Assembly (NCBI GenBank): GCA_016702545.1
Contig: JADJDT010000044.1
Span: forward strand, 248,001 to 312,000
Origin: Pseudomonadota bacterium
GTDB taxonomy: Bacteria > Myxococcota_A > Polyangia > GCA-2747355
Direction: 5' to 3'
Length of the DNA: 64,000 nt
How positions within the stretch are numbered: the first letter of the stretch is position 1; every line of letters begins with the position of its first letter. The notes beneath the pieces were generated by a model, which ran no database searches, was not told the origin of the DNA, and saw only the letters and a program-made list of their open reading frames with translations. The position numbers and the translations under genes were made by a program. Below are positions 44,481 through 54,033 of this stretch, in pieces.

Positions 44481-47218
44481 TGGGATTCATGGGCTACCCA
44501 CGTAGGAACGATCGCCGACTGAGCGCCGCGCTCGCGTCGCTGGGCCTGGCCTGGGCGGGGCTGGCGGGTGCGCCCACGGCCGGGGCCCAGACCGACGCCG
44601 CGATCCGCGAGCAGGTCACGCCCAAGGCGGCGCCGCGGCTGACCAAGGCGCCGGTGCTGTTGCGCTTCGTCGAGGCCGGCTACCCGCCGGTCGCTCAGCA
44701 GCGCGGGATCGCCGGCGCCGTGACGCTCGACGTGACGCTCGACGCCGCGGGCCTCGTGACGGCGGCGACGGTGCTGAGCGCGCCCGACCCCAGCCTGGGC
44801 GAGGCGGCCCTGGCGGCGGTGCGGCGCTTCCTGTTCTCGCCGGCCGAGGTCGATGGCCAGCCGGCAGCGCTGCGCTTGCGCTATGTTTATCGCTTCGTGC
44901 TGCAGGCCCCCTTCGTGCCGCGGCTGCCCGCCTGGTTGGGGGACGCGGTCGCTGCTGCGCCCGGTGCGGCCGCGGCCGCGCCCGCCGCGCCCGAGGTCGT
45001 GGTCGGCCGCGTGCGCGAGCAGGGGACGCGGCTGCCGCTGGCCGACGCCGCCATCGCCTTCCCCGACCTCGGCCTCGAGCTGCGCGCCGATGCGCAGGGC
45101 CGCTTCGGCGTGCCGCGCCTGGCCCCGGGCGTCTATCGCGTGCGCGCGGTCTCGCCGACGCACAAGCCCGAGACCGTGGAGGCCGCCGTGCGTCCCGGCG
45201 AGCAGACCACGATCAGCTTCTATCTCGAGCCGCTGATCGACGATCCCTTCGTCACCGTGGTGCGCGGCGCACGCCGGCAAACGAGCGTTTCGCGCGTGAC
45301 CCTGGCCGGCCGTGAGCTGACCACGGTGCCGGGGACCTTCGGTGATCCGGTGCGCGTGGTGCAGAACCTCCCCGGCCTGGCCCGTGCGCCCTACATCGCC
45401 GGCGCGCTGCTGATCCGCGGCGCGGCCCCCGAGGACTCCGGGACCTATCTCGACGGCGTCGAGATCCCGCAGCTCTTCCACTTCCTCGGCGGGCCCTCGG
45501 TGCTCAACCCGGAGTTCATCGAGCGCGTCGATTACTACGCCGGCAACGCGGATGCGCGCTATGGCCGCCTGATCGCCGGCGCCGTCGACATCAGCAGCCG
45601 GTCGACGCAGACCCAACGTCTGCGGGGCTCGGTCGACCTCAACCTGCTCAACGCGGCCCTCTTCGTCGCCACGCCCGTCAGCGAGCGCGTCAGCATCGCC
45701 GCGGCTGTTCGTCGTTCCTACATCGACGCGCTCTTGCCGCCGATCCTGGCGGCCAGCAGCCGCAAGGCCACCACGGTGGTGCCCGTCTACTACGACTACC
45801 AGGGACGGGTCGAAGTACGCCTGCGCGGGACGGACCGCCTCTCGCTGCTCGTCTTCGGCTCCGACGATCACCTCGACATCGCGACCAACGAGCCGGAGGA
45901 CGACACCGCGATCGACTTCGGCGCGAAGCTGCGCTTTCACCGCCTGGTAGCGACCTGGCAGCGTTCCTTCGCCGGCGGCCGCGGCAGCTCGCGGCTGCAG
46001 CCCTTCCTCGGCGTGGAGAACGTCGGCTTCGGCGCCGGGGCAACGCGGGTCGACATCCTGAGCCTGGGCGGCGGCCTGCGCGAGGATGCCGAGCTGCGGC
46101 TGGGGCCCGCGGCGCTGCTGCGCTGGGGTGTCGACGTGGAATTGCGCCAGGCGTCCTTCGACGCGCAGATCCCGCTGCCGGCGCCTTATCGCAACCCCGC
46201 GGCGCCGATCGGCGGCAACGACGGCGGGCCGCCCGGGGGCGGGAGCGGGCTGACCGCCGAGGTGCAGCCCGTGCGCGTCGACCAGCTGCTGGGCAGCGTC
46301 GGCGGCTATCTCGGCGCCATCCTCGATCTCACCGGCCGGCTGCAGGTCCTGCCGAGCGTGCGGGTGGAGGGCTTCTTCTACTACGAGAAGAACCTGCGCC
46401 TGGCCGTCGATCCACGCCTGACGGCGCGCTACCGCCTCGACACGGCCACGGTGCTCAAGGGTGGCGCGGGGCTCTATACCAAGGCCCCGGAGCCCCAGGA
46501 GTCGAACGCCTTCACCGGCAACCCCAACCTGGTGCTCGCCCACGCGGCGCAGTTCTCGGCGGGGGTCGAGCGCACGCTCTTCGTGCCCGAGCTGCTGCTC
46601 GACGCTCAGCTCTACTTCAACTACCGCTACGACAACCCCGTGCGCACCGAAGAGGTCATCGTCGGTGCGGAGGGCGTGCGGCCGCGACGCTGGGTCAGCG
46701 ATGGCGAGGGCAGCTCCTACGGGCTGGAGCTGTTGCTCAAGCACGACGTCACGCGGCGCCTCTATGGCTGGGTGGCGTATACGCTGTCCTGGGCTCGCCA
46801 GCAGCAGCTGGCCGGCGATCCACCGGCGCGCTTCGCCTTCGACCAGCGACACATCCTGACGCTGGTGGGGAGCTATCGCTTCGGGCGCGGCTGGGAGACC
46901 GGGTTGCGCTTCCGCCTGGTCAGCGGCCGACCGCGCACGCCGGTGCTCGGCGGCCTGCTCGACGGCGACGGTGGCTTCTACAGCCCGGTTCTCGGGGCCG
47001 AGGGTGCGGGCGACGAGCCGCTCTTTCACCAGCTCGACCTGCGCGTGGAGAAGAGCTGGCTCTTCGACCTCTGGCGCTTCTCGGTCTATCTCGACGTGCA
47101 GAACGTCTACAACGCGGAGAACCCGGAGGCGACGCTCTACGACTACCGCTTCCGCGAGGCGGGGCCGCTGCGCGGCCTGCCGCTGCTGCCGACGCTCGGC
47201 GTCAAGGGGAGCTTCTGA
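44480..47218 (+). CDS. TonB-dependent receptor with its own N-terminal TonB C-terminal domain
   Basis: A 912-residue outer membrane receptor. Signal peptide to about residue 36 (GAPTAGAQ). Residues 55-140 form a second TonB C-terminal domain (GYPPVAQQRGIAGAVTLDVT and FLFSPAEVDGQPAAL). Residues 170-240 are a carboxypeptidase-regulatory-like beta domain. The plug follows (VRVVQNLPGLARAPYIAGAL, LIRGAAPEDSGTYLDGVEIP) and then the beta-barrel ending LGVKGSF with a terminal Phe. The plug lacks an obvious TonB box, which may be replaced by the fused domain. The ATG overlaps the tonB stop. The substrate is unknown. Confidence 0.85.
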   Translation: MGFMGYPRRNDRRLSAALASLGLAWAGLAGAPTAGAQTDAAIREQVTPKAAPRLTKAPVLLRFVEAGYPPVAQQRGIAGAVTLDVTLDAAGLVTAATVLSAPDPSLGEAALAAVRRFLFSPAEVDGQPAALRLRYVYRFVLQAPFVPRLPAWLGDAVAAAPGAAAAAPAAPEVVVGRVREQGTRLPLADAAIAFPDLGLELRADAQGRFGVPRLAPGVYRVRAVSPTHKPETVEAAVRPGEQTTISFYLEPLIDDPFVTVVRGARRQTSVSRVTLAGRELTTVPGTFGDPVRVVQNLPGLARAPYIAGALLIRGAAPEDSGTYLDGVEIPQLFHFLGGPSVLNPEFIERVDYYAGNADARYGRLIAGAVDISSRSTQTQRLRGSVDLNLLNAALFVATPVSERVSIAAAVRRSYIDALLPPILAASSRKATTVVPVYYDYQGRVEVRLRGTDRLSLLVFGSDDHLDIATNEPEDDTAIDFGAKLRFHRLVATWQRSFAGGRGSSRLQPFLGVENVGFGAGATRVDILSLGGGLREDAELRLGPAALLRWGVDVELRQASFDAQIPLPAPYRNPAAPIGGNDGGPPGGGSGLTAEVQPVRVDQLLGSVGGYLGAILDLTGRLQVLPSVRVEGFFYYEKNLRLAVDPRLTARYRLDTATVLKGGAGLYTKAPEPQESNAFTGNPNLVLAHAAQFSAGVERTLFVPELLLDAQLYFNYRYDNPVRTEEVIVGAEGVRPRRWVSDGEGSSYGLELLLKHDVTRRLYGWVAYTLSWARQQQLAGDPPARFAFDQRHILTLVGSYRFGRGWETGLRFRLVSGRPRTPVLGGLLDGDGGFYSPVLGAEGAGDEPLFHQLDLRVEKSWLFDLWRFSVYLDVQNVYNAENPEATLYDYRFREAGPLRGLPLLPTLGVKGSF

Positions 47219-47255
47219 CTCATGTTTCGCCCTTTCTTCCTGCTGCGGAACGCCC

Positions 47256-47385
47256 GGGGGGGGGGGGGGTGGGGGGGGCGGTTTTGCTGCCGCGGCGCAC
47301 CCAGGGCGCGCGCGGGGGAAAGACCCCCCGGCCCGCGCGGCCCCCCCGGGGTCGCGCCCGAGAAAGGGGGGGGCAGGGGGCATGA
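47256..47385. other. G/C homopolymer patch, probable sequencing artefact
   Basis: Runs of up to 14 G, then C and G runs, between the receptor stop and the start of the lipoprotein gene. It resembles the patches near 11.97 and 28.9 kb. It may replace true spacer and ribosome binding sequence. Confidence 0.6.
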
Positions 47386-47392
47386 GTCGGAG

Positions 47393-48439
47393 ATGGCCTC
47401 GGGCCGGCAGCGCGTGCGGGGCTGGGCTCTGGGGTTGGGCGCGGTTGTTGTGGCCAGCCTGGCGGCCTGCACGCCCGACTTCGAGGCGAGCTGGGAGGTG
47501 CGGGATCTGCGGCTGCTCGCGCTGCAGGCGGAGCCGCCGGAGCTGCTGTATCGCGAGCTGCCACCGGAGCTGCTGAGCGCAGGGGAGGGGCCGGCACCGG
47601 TGGACCCGGTGCGCCTGACGGCGCTGGCCGCCGATCCGCGCGACCCCGAGCGCGAGGTGGAGTGGGAGCTCTGGGCCTGCACGCCCGAGGCGACCGGCTG
47701 TCGCGAGGCCCGGCGCCGCTGGCCGCTGGGGCTGGACGAGGCGGGTCGCTGTCAGCTGCTGGCCGAGGACGCCGCCGCTCCGCGCCAGCGCTCGCGGCTC
47801 GAGGCCATCACCTGCGACTTCGTGCCGACGCTGGCGCTGCTGGTGGCCAGTCTCGAGGCGGATCCCTACCGCGGCTTCGGTGGCCTGCCCGTCGTGGTCG
47901 AGCTGCGGCTCTTCGACGGCCAGCAGGTCGTGCCGGTCTTCAAGCGCCTGGCCTATACCGTGCCGCTGCCTTATTCGCCGGTCCCCGCCGGCAAGGAGGC
48001 CAATCGCAACCCCGAGCTGGCGGCGATCGAGATCGACGGCGTGCGCTGGACCCGCGAACGCCTGGCCACCGAGCTGCCGCGCATCCCGGTCGCCGCGAAG
48101 CGCGAGCTGCTGCCCGTAGCGGCCGACGGCGCCAAGGAGTCCTATCTGGTCGTGACCACCGGCGCGGCCGGGGAACGCGCCGATCCGCTGCGAGCCCCGG
48201 GCGTGCAGCAGCTCGAGGAGGCGCTGAGCTACGAGTTCTATGTGACCGCCGGTGCCCTCTCGCACGGGCGTACCGGTGGCCGCGGATCGACCTTCATCAC
48301 CGACAAGAAGGTCACGGACCTGACCTCGACCTGGACCGCGCCGCTGGCGGCCCCGAGCCAACCGATCCGCTTCTGGGTGGTGGTGCGCGACGATCGCGGT
48401 GGTGCGAGCTGGGTCAGCTTCAGCGCGACGGTCGACTAG
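47393..48439 (+). CDS. Lipoprotein of the Exb/TonB operon
   Basis: A 348-residue lipoprotein with signal peptide and lipobox SLAAC (Cys26), then a beta-rich body. Segments include DLRLLALQAEPPELLYRELP, LTALAADPRDPEREVEWELW and IRFWVVVRDDRGGASWVSFS at the end. The short WELWACTPEATGC motif and Cys pairs suggest disulfides. The ATG at 47393 matches the signal peptide; the sequence before it is an artefact-like G/C patch. As last gene of the exbB-tonB-receptor operon it may be a surface partner that captures substrate for the receptor, which is inference. Confidence 0.75.
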   Translation: MASGRQRVRGWALGLGAVVVASLAACTPDFEASWEVRDLRLLALQAEPPELLYRELPPELLSAGEGPAPVDPVRLTALAADPRDPEREVEWELWACTPEATGCREARRRWPLGLDEAGRCQLLAEDAAAPRQRSRLEAITCDFVPTLALLVASLEADPYRGFGGLPVVVELRLFDGQQVVPVFKRLAYTVPLPYSPVPAGKEANRNPELAAIEIDGVRWTRERLATELPRIPVAAKRELLPVAADGAKESYLVVTTGAAGERADPLRAPGVQQLEEALSYEFYVTAGALSHGRTGGRGSTFITDKKVTDLTSTWTAPLAAPSQPIRFWVVVRDDRGGASWVSFSATVD

Positions 48440-48584
48440 CCCCACCGCTCAGCTGAGTCGATCCATCCCGCCATGCTTCGTTGCTCGCTGCGGTGCGTGC
48501 TCACAGCGCGAGAAGGATGCTCCGCCCGCGCCTCGCTCGCGCCTCGCCTGGCGGGCGTCTCAACACAGCTGAGCGGCGGGGCTA
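48437..48584. repeat. 148-bp element with 19-bp terminal inverted repeats
   Basis: The left end TAGCCCCACCGCTCAGCTG (48437-48455) is the inverted complement of 48566-48584 with one mismatch. A further CCCGCCA/TGGCGGG pair lies inside. The left repeat contains the lipoprotein stop codon, and the element fills the gap between convergent genes. It may be a MITE, or a large bidirectional terminator structure. Confidence 0.7.
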
Positions 48585-48596
48585 AGGGCCGACGCG

Positions 48597-48794
48597 CTAC
48601 TTGCGCACCCACTCGTGCGGGAAGTCCTTGTAGCCGCCCTTGCGCACGGGGAAGGCCTCGCCCGTCTTGTCGGCGACGTAGAACATGCCGCCAGGGACAC
48701 GCTTGACCATCCGCAGCTCTTCGCCCGTCTTGGGCGAGCGCACGACGAGGCGCTGGTTGTCGCGGACGGCCGGGTTGTTCTTTGAAACTGCCAT
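48597..48794 (-). CDS. Small basic conserved-looking protein
   Basis: A 65-residue basic protein: it begins MAVSKNNPAVRDNQRLVVRS, then PKTGEELRMVKRVPGGMFYV, and ends KDFPHEWVRK. The ATG at 48794 has GAGGAGAGG upstream. Its compact, charged, beta-rich character resembles small ribosome- or nucleic-acid-associated proteins, but I do not recognise the family. It stands alone between the 148-bp inverted-repeat element and the pseudouridine synthase gene. Confidence 0.7.
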   Translation of the reverse strand: MAVSKNNPAVRDNQRLVVRSPKTGEELRMVKRVPGGMFYVADKTGEAFPVRKGGYKDFPHEWVRK

Positions 48795-48962
48795 GGAGCC
48801 TCTCCTCAAGGTGGCGCCGGCAGCCGACTTGGCGGCCGCCGAGTTGATGCATTTTTCATTAGTCTAGCCGCGTGTCAAGGACCGCGGCGCGGGCGGCACC
48901 AGGAGCGACGCCGCCGGACCCACCTCCAAGGGCAAGTCGTGCCGGTGCTGCGTGAGCGCCGA

Positions 48963-49844
48963 TCAGGTTCGGCGGAGCTGTCGGCATAGCTGCTCGAGGT
49001 CGTCGGCGAGCGGGGCCTCGAAGAGCAGCGCCTCGCCGCTCACCGGATGGCGCAGGCCCAGCCGCGCCGCGTGCAAGGCCAAGCGCGGGGCGAGGCGCTC
49101 GCTCCCGCCCGAGCCGTAGAGCGGGTCCCCGAGGATGGGATAGCCGCGCTCGGCGAGGTGGATGCGCACCTGATGGGTGCGACCCGTCTCGAGCGTGGCC
49201 TCGACCAGCGACGCGCGCGGGCCCAGGTGCTGCAGGAGCCGAAAGTGCGAGACGGCCTCCTTGGCGTCGTCCTCGTCGGCCTCCGGGTCGCTGCCGCGCA
49301 GCCCATCGCCGCGGTCGCGCACGAGCTTGGTCGTCACCCTGACCGGCGCGGCCGGGAAGTGGCCGCGCACGATCGCGAGGTAGCCGCGCTCGACCTGATG
49401 GTGGAATAGCAGCGCCTTGATCTGCGTCTGGCACGCCTCCGTCAGCGCCACCATCATCAGCCCCGAGGTCGGCTCGTTGAGGCGGTGCACGGGAAAGGCC
49501 GCACCAAAGAGGCGGCGCACGCCGACGACGACGCTGGTCTCGTGTCGTCGACCGGGTGCCGCGACGGCCAGCATGCCCGGCGGTTTGAAGACCACCGCGA
49601 GGTGGCGATCATGGAATACGACGGCCAGATCGCGGTTGGGCCGCAGGCGGGGGGCATTGAGCGCGATCACGACGCGCGCCGGATCGACCTCCCGGCCCTC
49701 GTCGGCGGTGGGCACGCCGTCGTAGGCCACCTTGCCGGTATCGAGCAGCTCACGCGCGGCACGATTCGCATAGCCCAGCGCGCGTAGCTGCGCGATCAGG
49801 CGGATCCGTGGCGACGAGCTTCGAGTTGATTCGTGGCGAGGCAC
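48963..49844 (-). CDS. RluA-family pseudouridine synthase lacking the catalytic Asp
   Basis: A 293-residue protein with an N-terminal S4-like domain (IAQLRALGYANRAARELLDTGKVAYDG) and an RluA/RluD catalytic domain (FKPPGMLAVAAPG, ETGRTHQVRIHLAERGYPILGDPLYG). The active-site motif HRLDxxTSG reads HRLNEPTSGLMMV: the catalytic Asp is Asn (codon AAC). The rest of the fold, including the RTHQIR motif, is intact. It may be inactive, RNA-binding only, or the base may be miscalled (GAC to AAC). The start is uncertain; I used GTG 49844, which removes an unsupported upstream extension. Confidence 0.85.
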   Translation of the reverse strand: MPRHESTRSSSPRIRLIAQLRALGYANRAARELLDTGKVAYDGVPTADEGREVDPARVVIALNAPRLRPNRDLAVVFHDRHLAVVFKPPGMLAVAAPGRRHETSVVVGVRRLFGAAFPVHRLNEPTSGLMMVALTEACQTQIKALLFHHQVERGYLAIVRGHFPAAPVRVTTKLVRDRGDGLRGSDPEADEDDAKEAVSHFRLLQHLGPRASLVEATLETGRTHQVRIHLAERGYPILGDPLYGSGGSERLAPRLALHAARLGLRHPVSGEALLFEAPLADDLEQLCRQLRRT

Positions 49845-49910
49845 CTTGCGGAGGGTAACATCCTCGCGTGCGCCGCGGGACGAGCGGCCGCGGGACGGGA
49901 GACTGCCACG

Positions 49911-50518
49911 ATGAAGACCGACCAGACCGACCACCGCATCGCCGAGCTCCTCGCCGAGCTGAAGGCCCTGGGCAGCGCCGAGGCGCGCGCGGGCATGGCG
50001 CGCTACGGCATCAACGTCGAGCACGCCTTTGGCGTCTCGATCTACCAGCTGCGCAAGGTCGCCAAGGATGCTGGCGGAAATTAGCTTGCCGGGTTGGCGG
50101 TCGAGGCGCCCGCGCGGCAAGGCGCGAGGAGGGCGCGTACTGCCTGTACGCAACCGACGAGCAACGCAGACGCGCGGGATGGATCGGCCGCGCAAGTTGG
50201 CGAGCTAATTTCGGCCAGCATCCTTAGCTCCTGGGCACCGATCACGCGCTGGCGCTCGCTCTGTGGGGCCACCTCGGCAAGCGCAACCGAGCGCTCAATG
50301 CCGCAGCCATCGCCTCCGCCGAGAGGATCCGTGCCGCGGCCAATAAGCGGGCCGGCGGGGAGCGCGGGGGTGATCCGGGCGCGCGCAGCGCCCGCTGGGT
50401 GGCCACGGACGCGCTGCGAGAACTCGGCTCCGACCAGGTGCAGGCGCGGCTGGCTCAACGAGCGCACGAGACCGCGCCAGCGTCAGCGTCAGCTACCTGC
50501 GATGCGATGTCGCGATGA
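49911..50518 (+). pseudogene. AlkD-like DNA alkylation repair gene, broken
   Basis: A decayed gene for a HEAT-repeat DNA glycosylase-like protein. The N-terminal part reads ELLAELKALGSAEARAGMAR, then YGINVEHAFGVSIYQLRKVAK, and stops at 50082 inside an inserted element. Beyond the element the frame resumes with LLGTDHALALALWGHL, then GKRNRALNAAAIASAERI and SARWVATDALRELGSDQVQ. Removing 50068-50225 restores VAKELLGTDHAL without a frameshift. Even then about 80 residues of the family's middle are missing, so a deletion occurred as well. Confidence 0.8.
50064..50225. mobile_element. MITE-like insertion with 23-bp terminal inverted repeats
   Basis: The left end AAGGATGCTGGCGGAAATTA (plus GCT) at 50064-50086 is the inverted complement of 50203-50225 with a single mismatch. 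The 162-bp element encodes no transposase. It interrupts the AlkD-like gene, and excision restores its reading frame. No clear target-site duplication is seen. Confidence 0.85.
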
Positions 50519-50987
50519 TCGACGACAGTTCGAGTCGAAAGGGGCCCGACTGCCTGTCGGAGATCAGCAGCCCGAGGCTGGACAGGCGGGCACGGTCGAG
50601 CGTCCCGGCGGCGGGCCGTCCGCGGAAGCGCGGCGCGAACTCCGCGAGGGCGAGCGTCGTGTTGAGCCAAGCTCCGGGTTGGGTCTCGAAGGCGGCTTGA
50701 TACACGATGCCGTCGAAGTTGTCGGAGGTGCGGAGGTTGAGCTTGTAGCGCCGGCCGTCTCCGCGGACCCGGAGCTCGATGGCGTCGTAGGCGGAGAGAT
50801 CGACCGGCTGGTCGCGTCGGCGCACCGACGCAAAGCCGCCGCCACCGGCAAGCGAGAGCGTGCCGGAGAAGATCCCGACCTGTTCGCCTGCGAGCAGGGT
50901 GCTCGACGACTGCCCGCCCATCACGACGTCGTCGGTGGACCGCCAGAGCGCGGCCTCGTTGGGGTCATGGAAATCGGCCAGCTGCAT
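50493..50987 (-). CDS. CIA30-family protein
   Basis: A 164-residue jellyroll protein of the CIA30 family (complex I intermediate-associated protein 30 / NDUFAF1-like carbohydrate-binding-like fold). The signature WRSTDDVVMGGQSSSTLLAG is at the N-terminus, followed by GIFSGTLSLAGGGGFASVR and DGRRYKLNLRTSDNFDGIVYQAAF. In bacteria the role is poorly known; a metabolite- or sugar-binding function has been suggested for related folds. GGAGG stands 7 bases before ATG 50987. Confidence 0.88.
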   Translation of the reverse strand: MQLADFHDPNEAALWRSTDDVVMGGQSSSTLLAGEQVGIFSGTLSLAGGGGFASVRRRDQPVDLSAYDAIELRVRGDGRRYKLNLRTSDNFDGIVYQAAFETQPGAWLNTTLALAEFAPRFRGRPAAGTLDRARLSSLGLLISDRQSGPFRLELSSIIATSHRR

Positions 50988-51180
50988 CGTTGGCCTCCGT
51001 CAGCGTGATCCGGATGGCGCGCTAGCTGCACGCTCTCGACTCGCAGCGTGGCTCATCGACTCTTCCTAGGCAAAGGGCGCCTGGGTTGCTCGCTCGCGAG
51101 GGCTCTTGCTGGCGGCCGCGGAGACTGCCGGAAGGCGCACAGCCTGTCGGCATCAAAGCGCCGAGCGCGGGTCTTGGGGC

Positions 51181-52716
51181 TCATTCAACGGGCTGCTTGG
51201 GCAAAGAGACGACGAGGCGGCGCTCGCCGAGGACGGTGGCGTTGCCCTGCGCGTCTCTCGCCGTGACCCGCAACAAATGCGGACAGGGCCCCGTGGCGGC
51301 GATCGTCACCGGACCAGAGAAGCCAACGGCCGGGCAACCAGCGTAGCCGGGGTAGACGGCGCAGACGTCAGGGCGCACCGAGGTCAAAGGCAGCGTGGCG
51401 ACCACTGCTCCGTCGACACTCACCTCGACTGGCCCGAGCGTCGCGCTGTCGAGGGCCCAGCCGGCGACCCTTAGCGGTTGGCCCGGCGCGTAGGGTGTGT
51501 CGCCGGCTGCGGGCACGTCGAGGGTGCCGAAGGGCGGCCGCCTGGCGAATACACCGTCGAGCTCATTCTTCACCGTCGCGAAGTCCCCCAGGGCAAGGTA
51601 CGAGAGCCCGCGCACGGTTCGGCCCGCGCCGAGGCCAAACGAGATCCGGGCTCGCACGTTGTGGAAGTAGGTCCTGGTCTGGTCACCGCGCCAGCCCTGG
51701 AACGCCTTGATGCCCTGGTCCATGGCGAGGCCCACGCCGTAGGTCTGCCCGCTTCGCTGCCAGGTGACCCAGGGCGCAGGCGAGTCGAAGTTGCCGACGA
51801 AGAAGCCGTCGTTGGCCGGCGTGGCGATCGTCACGGCCTGGCCGGCGGCGTCCAGCAGCAGCTCCAGGTCCGGTCCGCCGTTGCCGTGGTTGACGTATAG
51901 CGTGGGAAACTCTTGCTCGGTGGACGGGTGATCGATCGTCTCCTGGCTGGCGACCTGGCTCATCACCTCGACCACATGCTCGGTGAGGTAGCGCAGTTGG
52001 AAGGTGTAGGTCACGGCGACGGGACGACCGGCGACGGGGCAGGGATTCTCCACGCAGGACGGCTGGTCCCAGTCGGGGTTCCATTGCATGGGCTGCACCA
52101 CCAGCTCGAGGGCATCGCCCTTCTGGCCGTGCGAGAGGACCTTTCCGCCGTGACCGCACTCGTCGCCGCCCTGGACCGGATCCCAGCCCATATGGGTGAG
52201 CCCGCCGGGGCACGCGGTGCTGGCGGGGCAGCTGGCGTTGTGCGCGCAACCCTGCGCGGCGCGGGTCGGGTCGTAGATGGCGAGCTGCAGCTCGCGCCCG
52301 TTGTCGTTGGCGTCAATCACGTTGGAGGCGGGGTCGGCCCGAGGCCGAAGAACACGAGCGCCCGCCCCACCGAGACGCGCGGCGACCCGGGTGTAGTCGG
52401 TCGCGCTCTTCAGCAGGACATCGGTGTAGGGGCCACGGGTCTGGGTCCGATGCCGAACGGCGCGCCTGGCGCCCGGACGGTCCAGGCGTCGATAGTGGAG
52501 CCGGGGTCACCACGGGGCACGCCGACTGTCGGGGCGCGCGCCGTCAAGAACCGAACCGTCGACGCGCGGGGAAGTCTCGACCACGCGAGTGTCGCGGACG
52601 ACCATCAGGTCGCCAGCTTTGCCGTCGGCGGCACCGTCCGAGCGTCGTGCGGGATTGCTGCAAACGGTCAAGAGCGCCAGAAGCGGGATGGTGAGCAGCT
52701 CATGGGACCAGCGCAT
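51181..52716 (-). pseudogene. Secreted/lipoprotein gene with several frameshifts
   Basis: A gene spread over three frames. The N-terminal part starts at ATG 52716 with a signal and lipobox-like segment (LLTIPLLALLTVCSNPA). The middle (52320-52510) has readable pieces in different frames (TDVLLKSATDYTRVAARL; VSVGRALVFFGLG). The C-terminal 379 codons are intact from 52320: VIDANDNGRELQLAIYDPTR, FPTLYVNHGNGGPDLELL and a final Ig-like domain. At least two indels lie between 52330 and 52540. It is either a pseudogene or an error-rich read region. The function is unknown; the C-terminal domain suggests an extracellular protein. Confidence 0.55.
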
Positions 52717-52884
52717 GTTGCTATACCTCGCGCGAGTCGTTGCACGTTCGCGAGCGCGGCGCACGTCGATAGGCGTCAGCGCCGGGTCGGATCTCACTGA
52801 GTGATGGCTGACGGTGGCCCGCCCACTAGAGCACGTTAGGCGGGAGGTGGCCCCATCTCGGGCGGCCCCCCCCGCCTGTGCTCG

Positions 52885-54014
52885 TCACCGGCCAGGGGAA
52901 GCCTTCGCCCCGCGGGCGGACGGGAAGTACTCGAGCTCGTCGAGGTTGAACTCGCCGTAGACGAAGTCGCCCTCGGGGGTCTTCCAGATCGCGTCGCCCC
53001 GTTCCGGGAGCCGAAGGCCGGCGAAGTCGCGGTGGCCGCGCAGCGGGGTGGACCACGCGAGCCTGCGGAAGGTCTTGCCGTCGGCGGAGTAGGAGCGATC
53101 CTCGGAGACGAAGTCGACCAGGTCGCCCTGCGCGTCGAAGGTCAACACCGCCGCGATCGTTTGATCGCCGCGCGTGTAGACGCCCCGGAGGGCGTGCGCA
53201 GCGATGGTGGTCCAGCGCACGGGGGCCTCGATCAGCGCCGCCGGTGCCAGGACGCAGAGGTCGTTGAGAATCGTGACCGTCTCGCTGCGGTTCATCTGCG
53301 GGCCGCGGCCGTCGACGACGTCGAGCAGCGAGAACACCCGCACGCGGAAGCGGGCGTGGGCGCCGACGAAGTCGTGGTAGCCGTCGATCGGCAGGCCGAA
53401 GAGGGAGGCCCGCATCAGGAACAGCCGCGCAGACGGGGCGAGGAAGTTGCGCTGCTCCGAGCGGAAGGCCATCCAGCGGCCGTCGAGGCCCTGACGGAAG
53501 CGGCCGTGGAAGCGAGCGCGGAATCCCAGCACGCGGGGCTTGCCCAGCACGCCGGCGCGTCGCAGGTAGCGCTGGAGCAGGGGCGGCAGCGGCTCGAGAT
53601 CGCGCTCGGTCACGACGGCGGCGGAGGCGGGAAGCTGCGCGAGGTGCCGGAGCGCTCGCGCTGGTAGAGCGATCCGAAGCTGCGCGGACTGGCCTCGAGC
53701 ATCGCGAAGACCAGCGGGACGACCACGATCAGGTTGGCGAGGGTCCCGAACTTGGCGTCCGACCAGGACAGCACGATCAGGGTCTGCGAGAGCAGCAAGG
53801 CCGGCAGCCCGACGATCCACCAGCGCGACGGCGCCGCCTGGAGCAGCCCGGCCGCAGCGAGCAAGCCGAGCGCCGCCACCAGCCAACCGACGCCCGCGCC
53901 ACGACCGATAGGCAGGCGGAGCGCTGCGACCTCCGCGAGGCCGAGACCCTTGGCCGCGCCCAGCAGGTGGATCGCGCCGTGAACGATCAGCAGGACGGCG
54001 AGCGCGAGGCGCAG
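52885..54014 (-). CDS. DUF6544-like membrane protein, frameshifted
   Basis: A protein of about 375 residues in two frames. The N-terminal part (about 54014-53640) has four hydrophobic helices: LRLALAVLLIVHGAIHLLG, VGWLVAALGLLAAAGLL, WWIVGLPALLLSQTLIVL and LIVVVPLVFAMLEA. The C-terminal part (53640-52885) is soluble: LPPLLQRYLRRAGVLGKPRV, FRARFHGRFRQG, NRSETVTILNDLCVLAPAAL. This layout matches the DUF6544 group, of unknown function. The shift is near 53620-53640 in a GGCGGCGGAGG tract. The start is uncertain: AAGGAG precedes a CTG at 54014, with no ATG/GTG in frame. Confidence 0.6.
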
Positions 54015-54033
54015 GGCTGTCTCCTTTGCCCCC

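Noticed and set aside
44453..48445. Very long open frame on the strand opposite the TonB receptor operon
   Set aside because: It mirrors the real genes, has no domain or ribosome binding site, and arises from high GC codon bias. The same applies to other long opposite-strand frames, such as those over parE and parC.
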